Source: Betaproteobacteria bacterium HGW-Betaproteobacteria-7 (lineage in GTDB: Bacteria > Pseudomonadota > Gammaproteobacteria > Burkholderiales > Rhodocyclaceae). From it: a stretch of 64,000 nt of DNA. Position numbers and translations under genes: made by a program. Each line of letters starts with the position of its first letter. Within the stretch, counting starts at the first letter, position 1. The DNA lies in assembly GCA_002840765.1 (NCBI GenBank), contig PHCE01000001.1, positions 1 to 64,000 of the forward strand, given 5' to 3'. The notes under the pieces are model-generated. The model ran no database searches. It worked only from the letters and a program-made list of their open reading frames with translations, and was not told where the DNA came from. Below, one piece after another: positions 55,826 through 64,000 of the stretch.

Positions 55826-57439
55826 ATGAGCGATACCGGCACGCTGAACTTTCTCTGGTCGCAGGCCCTGGTGGCCGGCCTGGCCGCTGCTGGCGTCACC
55901 CATGCCGTGCTCTCGCCCGGTTCGCGCTCGACGCCGCTGGCCCTGGCCCTGCTACGCCAGCCGCAACTGCACACCAGCGTCGCCATCGACGAACGCAGCG
56001 CCGCCTTCTTCGCCCTTGGCATGGCCAAAGCCAGCCGCCGTCCGGTCGTGCTGCTGGCCACCTCCGGCACGGCGCCGGCCAACTGGCTGCCGGCGGTGAT
56101 CGAGGCCAGCCAGGCCGGTGTGCCGCTGATCCTGCTCTCCGCTGACCGGCCGCCGGAACTGCAGGGCTGTGGCGCGAACCAGACCATCGAGCAGATCGGC
56201 CTGTTCGGTGCCCACGTCCGCGCCAGCCATGCCCTCGGCGTGCCCGAAGCCGGTTTTGCCCCGGCCTGGCTGCACCGCCTTGCCACCCGCATCGTCGAAC
56301 AAAGCCAGTGGCCGCATCCGGGACCGGTACACATCAACCAGCCCTTCCGCGAACCGCTACTGCCCACGGGCGATACCGCCGCCAACGAGCAGCCACCGCT
56401 GCTTCACGTCGCCCGCCCGCAACTTCAAGCCGATCCCGCGGCCATCGCGCAACTGGTAACCGCCATAGCCGGCCGGCCAGGCGCCATCGTCTGCGGCGAA
56501 CTGGCGCCAACAACCGGCCTGGCCGAAGCCATGACCGCCCTGGCCGCCCGCTTGAATTGCCCACTACTGGCCGAACCGCTATCCGGCCTGCGTTTTGGCG
56601 CGCATGACCGCAGCCGCCTCAGCGTGCGCTACAACTGCTGGCTGGCCGACCCGGCAACCGCCGAGCGCCTGCGCCCGGAATGGATCCTGCGCTTCGGTGC
56701 CTTTCCGGTCACCCGCCGCCTGCAGGACTACGTCGCCAGCGCCACCAGCGTCCATGCCCTGGTCGAACCCTGGCCGCGCTGGAGCGACCCGAGCCACAGC
56801 CTGACCCACCTGCTGCGCGCCGATCCCCTCGCCGCCTGTCAGGCCCTGCTGACCGCCACTACGGCCGCCAGCGCAGACGCCTGGCTGGCCGCCTTCATGG
56901 AACAGGAGCGGAAGGCAACAAGCGACGACAGCGCCTGGCACATCCCCGCCCTGCTCGCCGAACTGCCCGCCGGGATGCCACTATTCATCGGCAACTCCCT
57001 GGCCATCCGCCAACTCGATAACGCATCCGGCAGCGGCGAAAAGCCCCTGCTTTTCTACGGCAACCGCGGCGCCAGTGGCATCGACGGTAATATTTCCAGC
57101 GCCCTCGGCATCGCCGCCATCCACGGCCGCGTCGTCGCCCTGCTTGGCGACCTGACCACCCAGCACGACCTCGGCGGCCTGGCCCTGGCCGCCAGCCGTG
57201 ACGCCATCATCGTCACCATCAACAACGGCGGCGGCGGCATCTTCAGCCTGCTGCCGCAGGCCGGCCTACCCGAATTCGAACGGGGCTGGCGGACGCCGCA
57301 GCAGATCAGCTTCGAACACGCGGCAGCGACATTCGGACTGGCCTATACGCGGGCCAGCAATGCCGAAGGGCTGCGCGACGCCTTGCAACTGGCCTTGGCC
57401 AGCGGCGGGCCGCAACTGATCGAGTTGCGCGCCGCATAG
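55826..57439 (+). CDS. menD: MenD, 2-succinyl-5-enolpyruvyl-6-hydroxy-3-cyclohexene-1-carboxylate synthase
   Basis: MenD is the thiamine-diphosphate enzyme of menaquinone synthesis that joins isochorismate with 2-oxoglutarate. This protein of about 537 residues has LSPGSRSTPLALAL, SVAIDERSAAFFALGMAKASRRPVVLLATSGTAPANWLPAVIEA, SADRPPELQGCGANQTI and the ThDP motif GDLTTQHDLGGLALAASRDAIIVTINNGGGGIF, all diagnostic of MenD. ATG 55826 fits the family N-terminus; ATG 55814 adds 4 residues and an ATG at 55712 adds 38 unconserved ones. A TACAAT at 55791-55796 may be the -10 box. No other men gene is in the window. Confidence 0.93.
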   Translation: MSDTGTLNFLWSQALVAGLAAAGVTHAVLSPGSRSTPLALALLRQPQLHTSVAIDERSAAFFALGMAKASRRPVVLLATSGTAPANWLPAVIEASQAGVPLILLSADRPPELQGCGANQTIEQIGLFGAHVRASHALGVPEAGFAPAWLHRLATRIVEQSQWPHPGPVHINQPFREPLLPTGDTAANEQPPLLHVARPQLQADPAAIAQLVTAIAGRPGAIVCGELAPTTGLAEAMTALAARLNCPLLAEPLSGLRFGAHDRSRLSVRYNCWLADPATAERLRPEWILRFGAFPVTRRLQDYVASATSVHALVEPWPRWSDPSHSLTHLLRADPLAACQALLTATTAASADAWLAAFMEQERKATSDDSAWHIPALLAELPAGMPLFIGNSLAIRQLDNASGSGEKPLLFYGNRGASGIDGNISSALGIAAIHGRVVALLGDLTTQHDLGGLALAASRDAIIVTINNGGGGIFSLLPQAGLPEFERGWRTPQQISFEHAAATFGLAYTRASNAEGLRDALQLALASGGPQLIELRAA

Positions 57440-57461
57440 GCGGGCGTCGCCCAGCCGTTCA

Positions 57462-58412
57462 TCAGGCGGCCAGCCTGGTCTTGAGATAAGACACGGCAAC
57501 GCGGGCCAGTTCGCCGGGCCGGTAGCGATTGCGCAAGTTGCACTGATCGCAGATCTCACCCTGTTCGGTCAGTTCCTCCCGGCGCTGCAAGGCTTCGCGC
57601 AAGCTCAGATCCGCAACATGACCGAGCGGATAGCTTTCGCGGATGTCGTTGAAACAGTAGGTGTAGTGGCCGCTGGCAGAAATCAGCATGTTCGTGTTGC
57701 GTGGCACGCACTTGAACTGGTTGTTGCGCCACTGTTGGAAAATATCGGCGGCACCTGGAATGAAGGCCGTTTCCTGGCTACCCAGTCGATGACGCTTGAT
57801 CTCGGCGCGCAGGCGCTCGTGCTCCGGCTGGCCGGCAGTTTGCTGGGCGCCGGCACGGTCGTAGTAGGTCGGCGACATGTGCAGGTTGTCGATGCCATTG
57901 CCGCGCAACCAGGACACGGTATCGTCGAGCGTATCGAGGCATTCGCGGGTTGGCGAGAGATTGATCACCAGCCGCGTCTTCTTCAGCAGCCGCCCGGCGG
58001 CCAGGATACCGTCCATCACCGCGTGCTGGTCGAGATTGGTATGCACCGACTGGTAGATCGCCGGGTCGATGCTGGAAAACGAGATCATCAGCGTATGAAT
58101 GACGCCGTCCATCTGTTGCAGGCGTGCCTCGGAGAGCCGGCTGCCATTTGTCGCGATATCGAAGGTCAGCGGATTCCCACGCAGGCGCTCGAGGAAGTGC
58201 TCGAACTGCGGATGCGTGGTTGGCTCACCGTAACCGGCGATGACGCAGCGGAACACGTCCTGCGGCTGCAGACGGGCAAGTGTTTGCTCGAAGGTCTCCA
58301 CGGTCGAGATCGTCGGGTTGTCGATCATGTGACGTGGGCACATGGCGCAGCGGGCGTTGCACTTGCTGGTCCATTCCCAGTTGGCGACGACACGGTAAGG
58401 GGCTTTGCTCAT
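57462..58412 (-). CDS. Radical SAM protein with SPASM-like C-terminal cysteines
   Basis: This is a 316-residue protein. The cluster motif CNARCAMC is Cys-x3-Cys-x2-Cys, and AGYGEPTTHPQFEHFLERLRG is the GGE-like region. The C-terminal part has several Cys (FKCVPRNTN, YTYCFNDIRESYPLGH, CDQCNLRNRY) as in SPASM/Twitch domains that bind an auxiliary cluster. The substrate is unknown. The ATG at 58412 follows CGGAG; it shares no operon partner and converges on menD. Confidence 0.87.
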   Translation of the reverse strand: MSKAPYRVVANWEWTSKCNARCAMCPRHMIDNPTISTVETFEQTLARLQPQDVFRCVIAGYGEPTTHPQFEHFLERLRGNPLTFDIATNGSRLSEARLQQMDGVIHTLMISFSSIDPAIYQSVHTNLDQHAVMDGILAAGRLLKKTRLVINLSPTRECLDTLDDTVSWLRGNGIDNLHMSPTYYDRAGAQQTAGQPEHERLRAEIKRHRLGSQETAFIPGAADIFQQWRNNQFKCVPRNTNMLISASGHYTYCFNDIRESYPLGHVADLSLREALQRREELTEQGEICDQCNLRNRYRPGELARVAVSYLKTRLAA

Positions 58413-58591
58413 CAATTTGCACTCCGGTTACGGCCGGACCATCCGGCAACGGCGGCAAGCCTGAGCTACGGGGATTAAGGGAACCTTAAGCAGAACGCAT
58501 AACAAGGGACTTATTTAGGTACCTTACGCCAGCAGCGTGTCAGCAAGGATCTGTAGGAAAATAGCGGCCTTTCGCGTCAGACTTACGTCAC

Positions 58592-61180
58592 ATGACCTCA
58601 GTCCCCCCTGACAACCTCGCAAAACACACCCCGATGATGCGCCAGTACCTGGCGCTCAAGGCCAATCATCCGAATACCCTGCTCTTCTACCGCATGGGCG
58701 ACTTCTATGAGCTGTTCTATGAGGACGCAGAGAAGGCTGCACGGCTGCTCGACATCACCCTGACCACGCGCGGGCAGTCGGCCGGGGTACCGATCAAGAT
58801 GTGCGGCGTGCCCTTCCATTCGCTGGAGCCTTACCTGGCACGGCTGGTGAAGTTGGGCGAGTCGGCGGTGATCTGCGAGCAGATCGGCGATCCGGCGACC
58901 AGCAAGGGGCCGGTCGAGCGGGCGGTAGCGCGCATCGTCACGCCGGGCACGCTGACCGACGCGGCGCTGATCGACGACAAACTGGACATCTGGCTGCTGG
59001 CGGTGACGACGCTGCGCAACATGGCCGGCATCGCCCGGCTCAATCTGGCCAGCGGCGAGTTCATCCTGATCGAGGTACCGGCCGAGCAGATTCCGGCGAC
59101 GCTGGAGCGCATCCGCCCGGCGGAAATCCTCTATCCAGAAAGCTGGACCCCGAACTTTGGCGTCGATGTGGCGCGCACGCGCCAGCCGGACTGGTATTTC
59201 GATTTTGATTCGTCCCGGCGCCTGCTTTGTGAGCAGTTCGAGGTCGCCTCGCTCGCCGGTTTCGGCGCCGAAGGCCTGAAGCCGGCGATTGCCGCCGCCG
59301 GCGCGCTGCTGCAGTACGCGCAGGCGACGCAATCGGGCAAGTTGCCGCATTTGCGCGGCCTGACCGTGGAAATCGAGGGCGCCTATCTCGGCCTCGACCT
59401 GGCCACCCGGCGCAACCTGGAACTGACCGAAACCCTGCGCGGCCAGGCGTCGCCGACGCTGTTTTCGCTACTCGACAATTGCGTCACCAGCATGGGCTCA
59501 CGGCTGTTGCGTCACACGCTGCACCATCCGCTGCGCGAGCGGGGGATTCCCGCCGCCCGCCACAGCGCTGTCGAGGCGCTGCTGGAAGATTACGGCCGCC
59601 TGGCCGGTGAAACGCGCAAGGCCCTGCGCGGCATTGCCGACATCGAACGCATTGCTGGGCGCATCGCCTTGAGGAATGCCCGGCCGCGCGATCTGGCCAG
59701 CCTGCGCGAATCGCTGGCCCGCCTGCCGGAACTGCGGGCGCCCCTGGCCGGCAGCGCGTCCGACATGCTGACGCAATCGTTCAATGAACTGGCAACGCCA
59801 GTTGAAGCCCTTGACCTGCTGGTTCGCGCCATCGCCGCCGAGCCGGGTGCCCAGGTGCGCGACGGCAGCGTCATCGCCCCAGGTTTCGATGCCGATCTCG
59901 ACGAGCTGCGCTCGCTAAACGACAACTGCGGCGCCTTTCTGGTCGACATGGAGGTGCGCGAGCGCGAGCGCAGCGGCATCAACAGCCTCAAGGTCGAATT
60001 CAACAAGGTGCATGGCTTCTACATCGAGGTCACGCACGCCAATGTCGACAAGATTCCCGACGACTACCGCCGGCGGCAGACGCTGAAGAATGCCGAGCGC
60101 TACATCACGCCGGAGCTGAAGGCTTTCGAGGACAAGGCGCTGTCGGCGCAGGAGCGTTCACTGGCGCGCGAGAAGCTGCTTTACGAGGGCATCCTCGATG
60201 CGCTGCTGCCGGTGGTGCCGACGCTGCAGACCATCGCCCGCGCCATCGCCCAGCTCGACCTACTGGCTGGTTTCGCCGAGTCGGCGCTGAAGCGCAACTG
60301 GTGCAAGCCAGAATTCGCCGAGGAAACGCAGCTGGCCATCGTCGCCGGCCGCCACCCGGTGGTCGAGGGGGAACTGGCCAACCAGGCCGAAACCTTCATC
60401 GCCAACGACTGCCTGTTGGCCGAGGACCGGCGCCTGCTGCTGATCACCGGCCCGAACATGGGCGGTAAATCGACCTACATGCGCCAGGTGGCGTTGATCG
60501 CGCTGCTCGCCCACATCGGCAGCTACGTGCCGGCCGAGCGCTGCCGGCTCGGCCCGCTCGACCGCATCTTCACCCGCATCGGAGCCTCCGACGACCTGGC
60601 TTCCGGGCGTTCGACCTTCATGGTCGAAATGACCGAGGCGGCGGCCATCCTGCACCACGCGACCCACCAGAGCCTGGTGCTGATGGACGAAATTGGCCGC
60701 GGCACCTCGACTTTCGACGGCATGGCGCTGGCCATTGCCATCCTCCGTCACCTGATCGAGAAGAACCGCAGCCTGACGCTGTTCGCCACGCACTATTTCG
60801 AGATGACCCGGCTGTCGCACGAGTATGCCGAACTGGCCAACGTCCATCTCGGCGCAGTTGAACACGCGCACAAGATCGTTTTTCTGCACGCGGTCGAGGA
60901 AGGCCCGGCCAACCAGAGCTACGGCATCCAGGTAGCGGCGCTGGCCGGCATTCCGTCGACGGTGGTGCGCGCGGCGCGCAAGCAGTTGCGCGAGTTCGAA
61001 CAGCGCGCCGCCGTCGATCCGTTGCAGCCCGACCTGTTCGCCCAAGCTGGCCCGGACCCCGAGCCGGTCGAGGCCGAGCCGCACCCGGCCATCGAACATC
61101 TGGCCGCCATCGACCCGGACAGCCTGACGCCGCGTGAGGCGCTTGATGCGCTGTATGCGCTAAAGAGCCTGCTGCGTTGA
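58592..61180 (+). CDS. mutS: DNA mismatch repair protein MutS
   Basis: This is an 862-residue protein. The mismatch-recognition Phe motif is in [13 protein letters not shown], the ATPase has Walker [10 protein letters not shown] and Walker [16 protein letters not shown], and the C-terminal HYFEMTRL and PDLFAQAG segments are typical. Full length. The upstream 180 bp contains TTAAGGGAACCTTAA (a TTAAGG/CCTTAA palindrome at 58475-58489) of unknown meaning and no gene. The stop overlaps the next start by 4 bp (TTGA). Confidence 0.97.
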   Translation: MTSVPPDNLAKHTPMMRQYLALKANHPNTLLFYRMGDFYELFYEDAEKAARLLDITLTTRGQSAGVPIKMCGVPFHSLEPYLARLVKLGESAVICEQIGDPATSKGPVERAVARIVTPGTLTDAALIDDKLDIWLLAVTTLRNMAGIARLNLASGEFILIEVPAEQIPATLERIRPAEILYPESWTPNFGVDVARTRQPDWYFDFDSSRRLLCEQFEVASLAGFGAEGLKPAIAAAGALLQYAQATQSGKLPHLRGLTVEIEGAYLGLDLATRRNLELTETLRGQASPTLFSLLDNCVTSMGSRLLRHTLHHPLRERGIPAARHSAVEALLEDYGRLAGETRKALRGIADIERIAGRIALRNARPRDLASLRESLARLPELRAPLAGSASDMLTQSFNELATPVEALDLLVRAIAAEPGAQVRDGSVIAPGFDADLDELRSLNDNCGAFLVDMEVRERERSGINSLKVEFNKVHGFYIEVTHANVDKIPDDYRRRQTLKNAERYITPELKAFEDKALSAQERSLAREKLLYEGILDALLPVVPTLQTIARAIAQLDLLAGFAESALKRNWCKPEFAEETQLAIVAGRHPVVEGELANQAETFIANDCLLAEDRRLLLITGPNMGGKSTYMRQVALIALLAHIGSYVPAERCRLGPLDRIFTRIGASDDLASGRSTFMVEMTEAAAILHHATHQSLVLMDEIGRGTSTFDGMALAIAILRHLIEKNRSLTLFATHYFEMTRLSHEYAELANVHLGAVEHAHKIVFLHAVEEGPANQSYGIQVAALAGIPSTVVRAARKQLREFEQRAAVDPLQPDLFAQAGPDPEPVEAEPHPAIEHLAAIDPDSLTPREALDALYALKSLLR

Positions 61181-62097
61181 GGTGCTGGCTGGTCCTTCTG
61201 CTGCTGCTCGGCGCCTTGCCGGCCAGTGCGGAGATCTGGCGTTTCGGACTGATCGGCGACACGCCCTACAGCGAGCGCGAACGTGCCGAGCTGCCGAAGA
61301 TGCTGGCGGCGATGTCCGACAGTTCGGTCGACTTCATCGTCCATGTCGGCGATTTCAAAGGCGGCATTTCGCCCTGTGACAACGCCTTGTTCATCGACCG
61401 CTTCACCCTGTTCGATGGCAGCCGCGTGCCCTTCATCTACCTGCCGGGCGATAACGAATGGACCGACTGCCGGCGTGTTGCCAGCGGTTCCTACGATCCC
61501 GTGGAACGCCTGGGCAAGCTGCGTGAGCTGTTCTGGCGCGAGCCGTATTCGCTCGGCCAGCAGCGCCTGGCGCTCGAACGCCAGCCCGGTGGCTATCGGG
61601 AGCATTCGCGTTTTCGCGTCGGCCCGGTACTTTTTGTCACCTTCAACCTGCCCGGCGACAATAACCACTATGGCCCGGAGGCAACACCACGGCCCGAATT
61701 CACCGCCCGCAATCCGCAGGTACTGGCCTGGCTCGCCGACAGCTTTGCCCTGGCCCGGCGCAACAAGCTGGCTGGCGTCGCGCTGATGTTCCAGGCCAAT
61801 CCGGGCTTTGCCAACTTTTCCCGCGGCTTCCCGCATCGTGGCTACCGGGATTTTCTGCACGAGCTAAGACGCGAAGTGGAGAACTTTGCCGGCCCCGTGG
61901 TGGTCGTACATGGCGACACCCACATCAGCCGCATTGACCATCCGTTGCGCGGGGCCGACGGCCGGCCGCTAGCCAATTTCACCCGCGTCGAAACCTTCGG
62001 CTACCCCTTCATGGGCTGGACACGCGGCATCATCGACACCAGCCACCCGCAGCTTTTCCATTTCGAAACCCACCCCTGGCCTCCGCGCAAGGATTGA
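61177..62097 (+). CDS. Exported metallophosphoesterase-like protein
   Basis: This 306-residue protein begins with a signal peptide ([18 protein letters not shown]) and has the phosphoesterase motifs [22 protein letters not shown] and [12 protein letters not shown], so it binds metals and should act in the periplasm. The substrate is unknown. The TTG start at 61177 overlaps the mutS stop as TTGA. The next gene, a thioredoxin, starts just after its stop. Confidence 0.83.
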   Translation: MRCWLVLLLLLGALPASAEIWRFGLIGDTPYSERERAELPKMLAAMSDSSVDFIVHVGDFKGGISPCDNALFIDRFTLFDGSRVPFIYLPGDNEWTDCRRVASGSYDPVERLGKLRELFWREPYSLGQQRLALERQPGGYREHSRFRVGPVLFVTFNLPGDNNHYGPEATPRPEFTARNPQVLAWLADSFALARRNKLAGVALMFQANPGFANFSRGFPHRGYRDFLHELRREVENFAGPVVVVHGDTHISRIDHPLRGADGRPLANFTRVETFGYPFMGWTRGIIDTSHPQLFHFETHPWPPRKD

Positions 62098-62099
62098 TC

Positions 62100-62432
62100 A
62101 TGACGACGGACAACACCTCTGACCAGCAAGCAGAACCCGAACGCAGCGCCATTGATGCGCTGACTCACCCGGTGCTGCTCGAATTCGGTGCCACCTGGTG
62201 CGGTCACTGCCAGGCGGCCCAGCCGCTGATTGCCACAGCCCTGAGCAAGTATCCTGATCTGGCGCACCTGCGCATCGAAGATGGTCCGGGTCGCCGGCTC
62301 GGCCGCTCCTTCCGCGTAAAGCTATGGCCAACCCTGATCCTCATGCAGCGGGGCGAGGAGCTCGCCCGTCTGGTCCGTCCAGGCAGCAGCGAAGAGATCG
62401 CCACCGCCCTCGCCGGCCTGCGGCCAGCCTGA
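62100..62432 (+). CDS. Thioredoxin-fold protein
   Basis: This is a 110-residue protein with active site WCGHC in LLEFGATWCGHCQAAQPLIATAL and the cis-Pro in VKLWPTLILMQRG. The N-terminal 25 residues are polar, with no signal peptide, so it should be cytoplasmic. ATG 62100 follows AAGGA at a 7-bp spacing and is 2 bp after the phosphoesterase stop; a TTG two codons earlier is possible. It may form an operon with mutS and the phosphoesterase. Confidence 0.86.
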   Translation: MTTDNTSDQQAEPERSAIDALTHPVLLEFGATWCGHCQAAQPLIATALSKYPDLAHLRIEDGPGRRLGRSFRVKLWPTLILMQRGEELARLVRPGSSEEIATALAGLRPA

Positions 62433-62458
62433 GTCTTTCCGCAGGCCGCGGCTGCCGC

Positions 62459-62629
62459 TCAGTTGCCGCTCAGGCGGACACGCGCCGGGCGGCGCCAGCA
62501 GGCCGGCATCTGCAGGCTGCTCAGGTCCGGATCATCATTGGCAAAAATTTCCCGGGCGCGCGCCAGACGCGCCATCTCGTCCCGCGAAATGCCGGCGATA
62601 AGGTCAAACCATGCCTGAATCTGTTTCAT
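62459..62629 (-). CDS. Unrecognised 56-residue protein under LexA control
   Basis: The ATG at 62629 follows GGGAG at a good spacing. The protein reads MKQIQAWFDLIAGISRDEMARLARAREIFANDDPDLSSLQMPACWRRP and ends in a basic tail. No family is recognised and there is no signal peptide or membrane helix. It is short but has a ribosome site, a promoter-like region and a perfect LexA box 82 bp upstream, so it is likely a real SOS gene. An upstream ATG at 62689 extends it by 20 residues, which would put the start next to the box. Confidence 0.6.
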   Translation of the reverse strand: MKQIQAWFDLIAGISRDEMARLARAREIFANDDPDLSSLQMPACWRRPARVRLSGN

Positions 62630-62710
62630 GTCGGCTCCCATCTCAAAGTCGATTGAACTGAAGCGGCGCATGCTGTCGGCGCCACGCATGGGAGGAATAT
62701 ATACAACTAC

Positions 62711-62726
62711 TGTTTATTTGTACAGT
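62711..62726 (-). promoter_or_regulatory. LexA (SOS) box upstream of the small gene
   Basis: CTGTTTATTTGTACAG is a perfect CTGT-N8-ACAG site. On the minus strand it overlaps a possible -35 (TGTACA) lying 17 bp before a -10-like TATATT, so LexA would block a promoter pointing into the 56-residue gene. It lies past the 3' end of the SlyD-like gene and its terminator, so it does not serve that gene. Confidence 0.85.
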
Positions 62727-62757
62727 ATTTGCATTTTATCGCCGGCCAGAAACGACA

Positions 62758-62780
62758 ATGCCCGTCGAAACGGGCATTGG
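62758..62780 (-). terminator. Terminator of the peroxiredoxin/SlyD-like operon
   Basis: CAATGCCCGT (62758-62767) and ACGGGCATTG (62771-62780) form a perfect 10-bp stem with a CGA loop, 20 bp after the SlyD-like stop on the minus strand. A TCGTTTC follows, so the T-run is weak. Confidence 0.7.
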
Positions 62781-62800
62781 TGCGGGATGGAGGGCTGCGC

Positions 62801-63301
62801 TTAGTGGCAGGTTTCCTCGTCGTCATCCGGGTTGTGCACGTGGCCGTGTTCGATTTCCTCGGCACTGGCCGGACGGATCGTCCGCACCGTGCAGGTGAAC
62901 ACCAGGGCCATGCCGGCCAGCGGATGGTTGCCGTCGAGCACCACCTTGTCGTCGGCAATATCGGTCACCCGATAGATGACGAAATCATCGTCACTGCCGT
63001 CTTCCGGCCCGCCTTCGAACTGCATGCCGACCTGCAGCTCCTTGGGGAAGTCCTGGCGCGGTTCGATCTGCACCATCTCGGCATCGTAGTCGCCGAAGGC
63101 CTCGTCCGGCTGCAGCTTGACCTGAACCGATTCGCCAACCTTCTTGCCCTGCAGGGCTTCCTCGATCAACGGGAAAATGTCGTCATAGCCGCCATGCAGA
63201 TAGATGAGCGGCTCGCGGCCTTCGTCGACCACCTCGCCATCCGGATCGGTGACGTGGTAATCGAGGGTGATGACGGTATCCTTGGCAACCTGCATGTTCA
63301 T
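62801..63301 (-). CDS. SlyD-like FKBP-type peptidyl-prolyl isomerase
   Basis: This is a 166-residue protein with the short FKBP domain (VAKDTVITLDYHVTDPDGEVVDEG ... PLIYLHGGYDDIFPLIEEALQGKKVGESVQVKLQPDEAFGDYD), the insert-in-flap region (FEGGPEDGSDDDFVIYRVTDI) and a His-rich C-terminus (EHGHVHNPDDDEETCH) that may bind metals. It is cytosolic, a folding helper. The start overlaps the bcp stop (ATGA), and it lies in one operon with it. Confidence 0.92.
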   Translation of the reverse strand: MNMQVAKDTVITLDYHVTDPDGEVVDEGREPLIYLHGGYDDIFPLIEEALQGKKVGESVQVKLQPDEAFGDYDAEMVQIEPRQDFPKELQVGMQFEGGPEDGSDDDFVIYRVTDIADDKVVLDGNHPLAGMALVFTCTVRTIRPASAEEIEHGHVHNPDDDEETCH

Positions 63302-63771
63302 GAATTCATTTCCTTGACCAGGCGCAGCACGTCCAGTGCGTGGCCTTTGTAATTAACGTTGTACAGCGCGTGGCGAATGATACCCGTGCGCTCGATGATG
63401 AAGGTGGAACGGACGATGCCGAACTTCTTCTGGCCATCCACCTCCTTCTGCTGCCAGACACCGTACTGCTTGCAGACTGTGCCTTCGGCATCGGACAGCA
63501 GTTCCAGCCCGATGCCTTCCTTGTCGCGGAATTCCGCGTGTTTCATGCAATCGTCGCGGCTGATGCCGAAGACCAGGCAATCCTGTTTGTGAAAATCAGC
63601 CTCGTGATCGGAAAAATCAGTGGCTTCCTTGGTGCAGCAGGGCGTTCCATCCTTGGCATAGAAGAACAGCACGATGTGCTGGCGACCGAGATGGCTTGCC
63701 AGATCGACAGTCTCCATATCGGCATCCGGCAAGGCAAACGATGGGGCAACTTCGCCAACCTTGAGCAGCAT
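63298..63771 (-). CDS. bcp: Bcp-type peroxiredoxin
   Basis: This is a 157-residue thiol peroxidase. The active-site segment is DGTPCCTKEATDFSD: Cys46 aligns with the peroxidatic Cys (usually PGCTKEA), and Cys45 replaces the usual Gly, giving a CC pair. The rest (LVFGISRDDCMKHAEFRDKEGIGLELLSDAEGTVCKQYGVW and RSTFIIERTGIIRHALYNV) is full-length Bcp. Extra Cys at 65, 75 and 99 could resolve the sulfenate. A TAGAAT near 63820 may be part of the promoter, and GGAGAA precedes the ATG. Confidence 0.92.
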   Translation of the reverse strand: MLLKVGEVAPSFALPDADMETVDLASHLGRQHIVLFFYAKDGTPCCTKEATDFSDHEADFHKQDCLVFGISRDDCMKHAEFRDKEGIGLELLSDAEGTVCKQYGVWQQKEVDGQKKFGIVRSTFIIERTGIIRHALYNVNYKGHALDVLRLVKEMNS

Positions 63772-63856
63772 GGGGTTCTCCTGGAGCGCTCTCTTCGGGG
63801 GATTGCTGAGAACGATTCTAGCGGAGGCATCTGCCGTGGTCGACGCCTTTGTTTCG

Positions 63857-64000
63857 TTATTTACCGGGAACTTTTTCGGGGATCTGAATGAAACTTTCGT
63901 CCTGTCGGATCATGCCTAGTTCGAAGCGGGCACGCTCCTCGATTGCATCGTAACCCTGCTTCAGATCACGGACCTCGGCGTCTAGGCCGGCGTTGCGGAT
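63857..64000 (-). CDS. ftsB: Cell division protein FtsB, C-terminal part only
   Basis: The stop is TAA at 63857-63859 and the frame is open to the window edge, giving 47 residues. The sequence [40 protein letters not shown] is the conserved C-terminal half of FtsB (DivIC family), which with FtsL and FtsQ assembles the divisome. The N-terminal transmembrane helix lies beyond the window. The 85 bp to bcp hold the bcp promoter region. Confidence 0.88.
   Translation of the reverse strand: MRNAGLDAEVRDLKQGYDAIEERARFELGMIRQDESFIQIPEKVPGK

Overview
The window looks like a chromosomal segment of a betaproteobacterium, most probably of the Rhodocyclales (Dechloromonas/Azonexus-like). The reasons are high-GC coding with many 4-bp ATGA/GTGA overlaps, an isc operon carrying two cysteine desulfurases, a lexA-imuA-imuB plus dnaE2 mutasome, a phasin, PAS-rich signalling proteins and SulP transporters. 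The taxonomic call is inference; no rRNA or tRNA gene was seen.

Layout. 1-5.4 kb: the N-terminal part of a type VI secretion VgrG (minus strand, cut by the window edge), then mfd and aroG. 5.4-11.25 kb: an AT-richer accessory island. It starts with decayed toxin-antitoxin remnants (a DUF4160 toxin cut to its two ends, its DUF2442 partner, and two further antitoxin-like genes without toxins). It continues with seven small unrelated genes (membrane proteins, lipoproteins, a zinc-finger-like protein), almost every one separated by copies of an inverted repeat built on GGGGTCAGA. One intergenic region is a well-formed integron attC site, and the following gene lies in a cassette whose two core sites match exactly; no integrase is present. 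This resembles a fragment of an integrase-less cassette array (CALIN) colonised by REP-like hairpins. 11.3-20 kb: VOC protein, DUF167 protein, serB, a soluble Cache-Cache-CheW protein, SulP transporter, M48 peptidase and a J-domain/DUF898 membrane protein.

20-28 kb (minus strand): cysE, then iscR, a NifS-like desulfurase, iscS, iscU, iscA, hscB, hscA, fdx, iscX and a DUF2237 gene. A sigma70-like promoter overlapped by a type 1 IscR site precedes iscR. 28-39.2 kb: a serine-hydrolase lipoprotein with a stand-alone acyl carrier protein, a MocR regulator with its divergent flavin-oxidase-like target, a multi-PAS histidine kinase/response regulator pair, a phasin, and a PAS-GGDEF diguanylate cyclase.

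39-47 kb: the SOS mutagenesis locus. lexA-imuA-imuB is one overlapping operon with a LexA box. dnaE2 has its own box that overlaps its apparent start codon, and is separated from imuB by an opposite-strand PH-domain/rhomboid pair. A third perfect LexA box at 62.7 kb precedes an unrecognised 56-codon gene. 47-64 kb: msrB, two envelope lipoproteins (DUF4398, OmpA-like), a radical SAM protein, a thioesterase, yajD, yjbQ, a SulP/universal-stress/DksA-like cluster, a mobile mystery A/B (HTH plus Fic) module, menD, a second radical SAM protein, mutS, a phosphoesterase-like protein, a thioredoxin, an SlyD-like isomerase, a Bcp peroxiredoxin and the C-terminal part of ftsB at the right edge.
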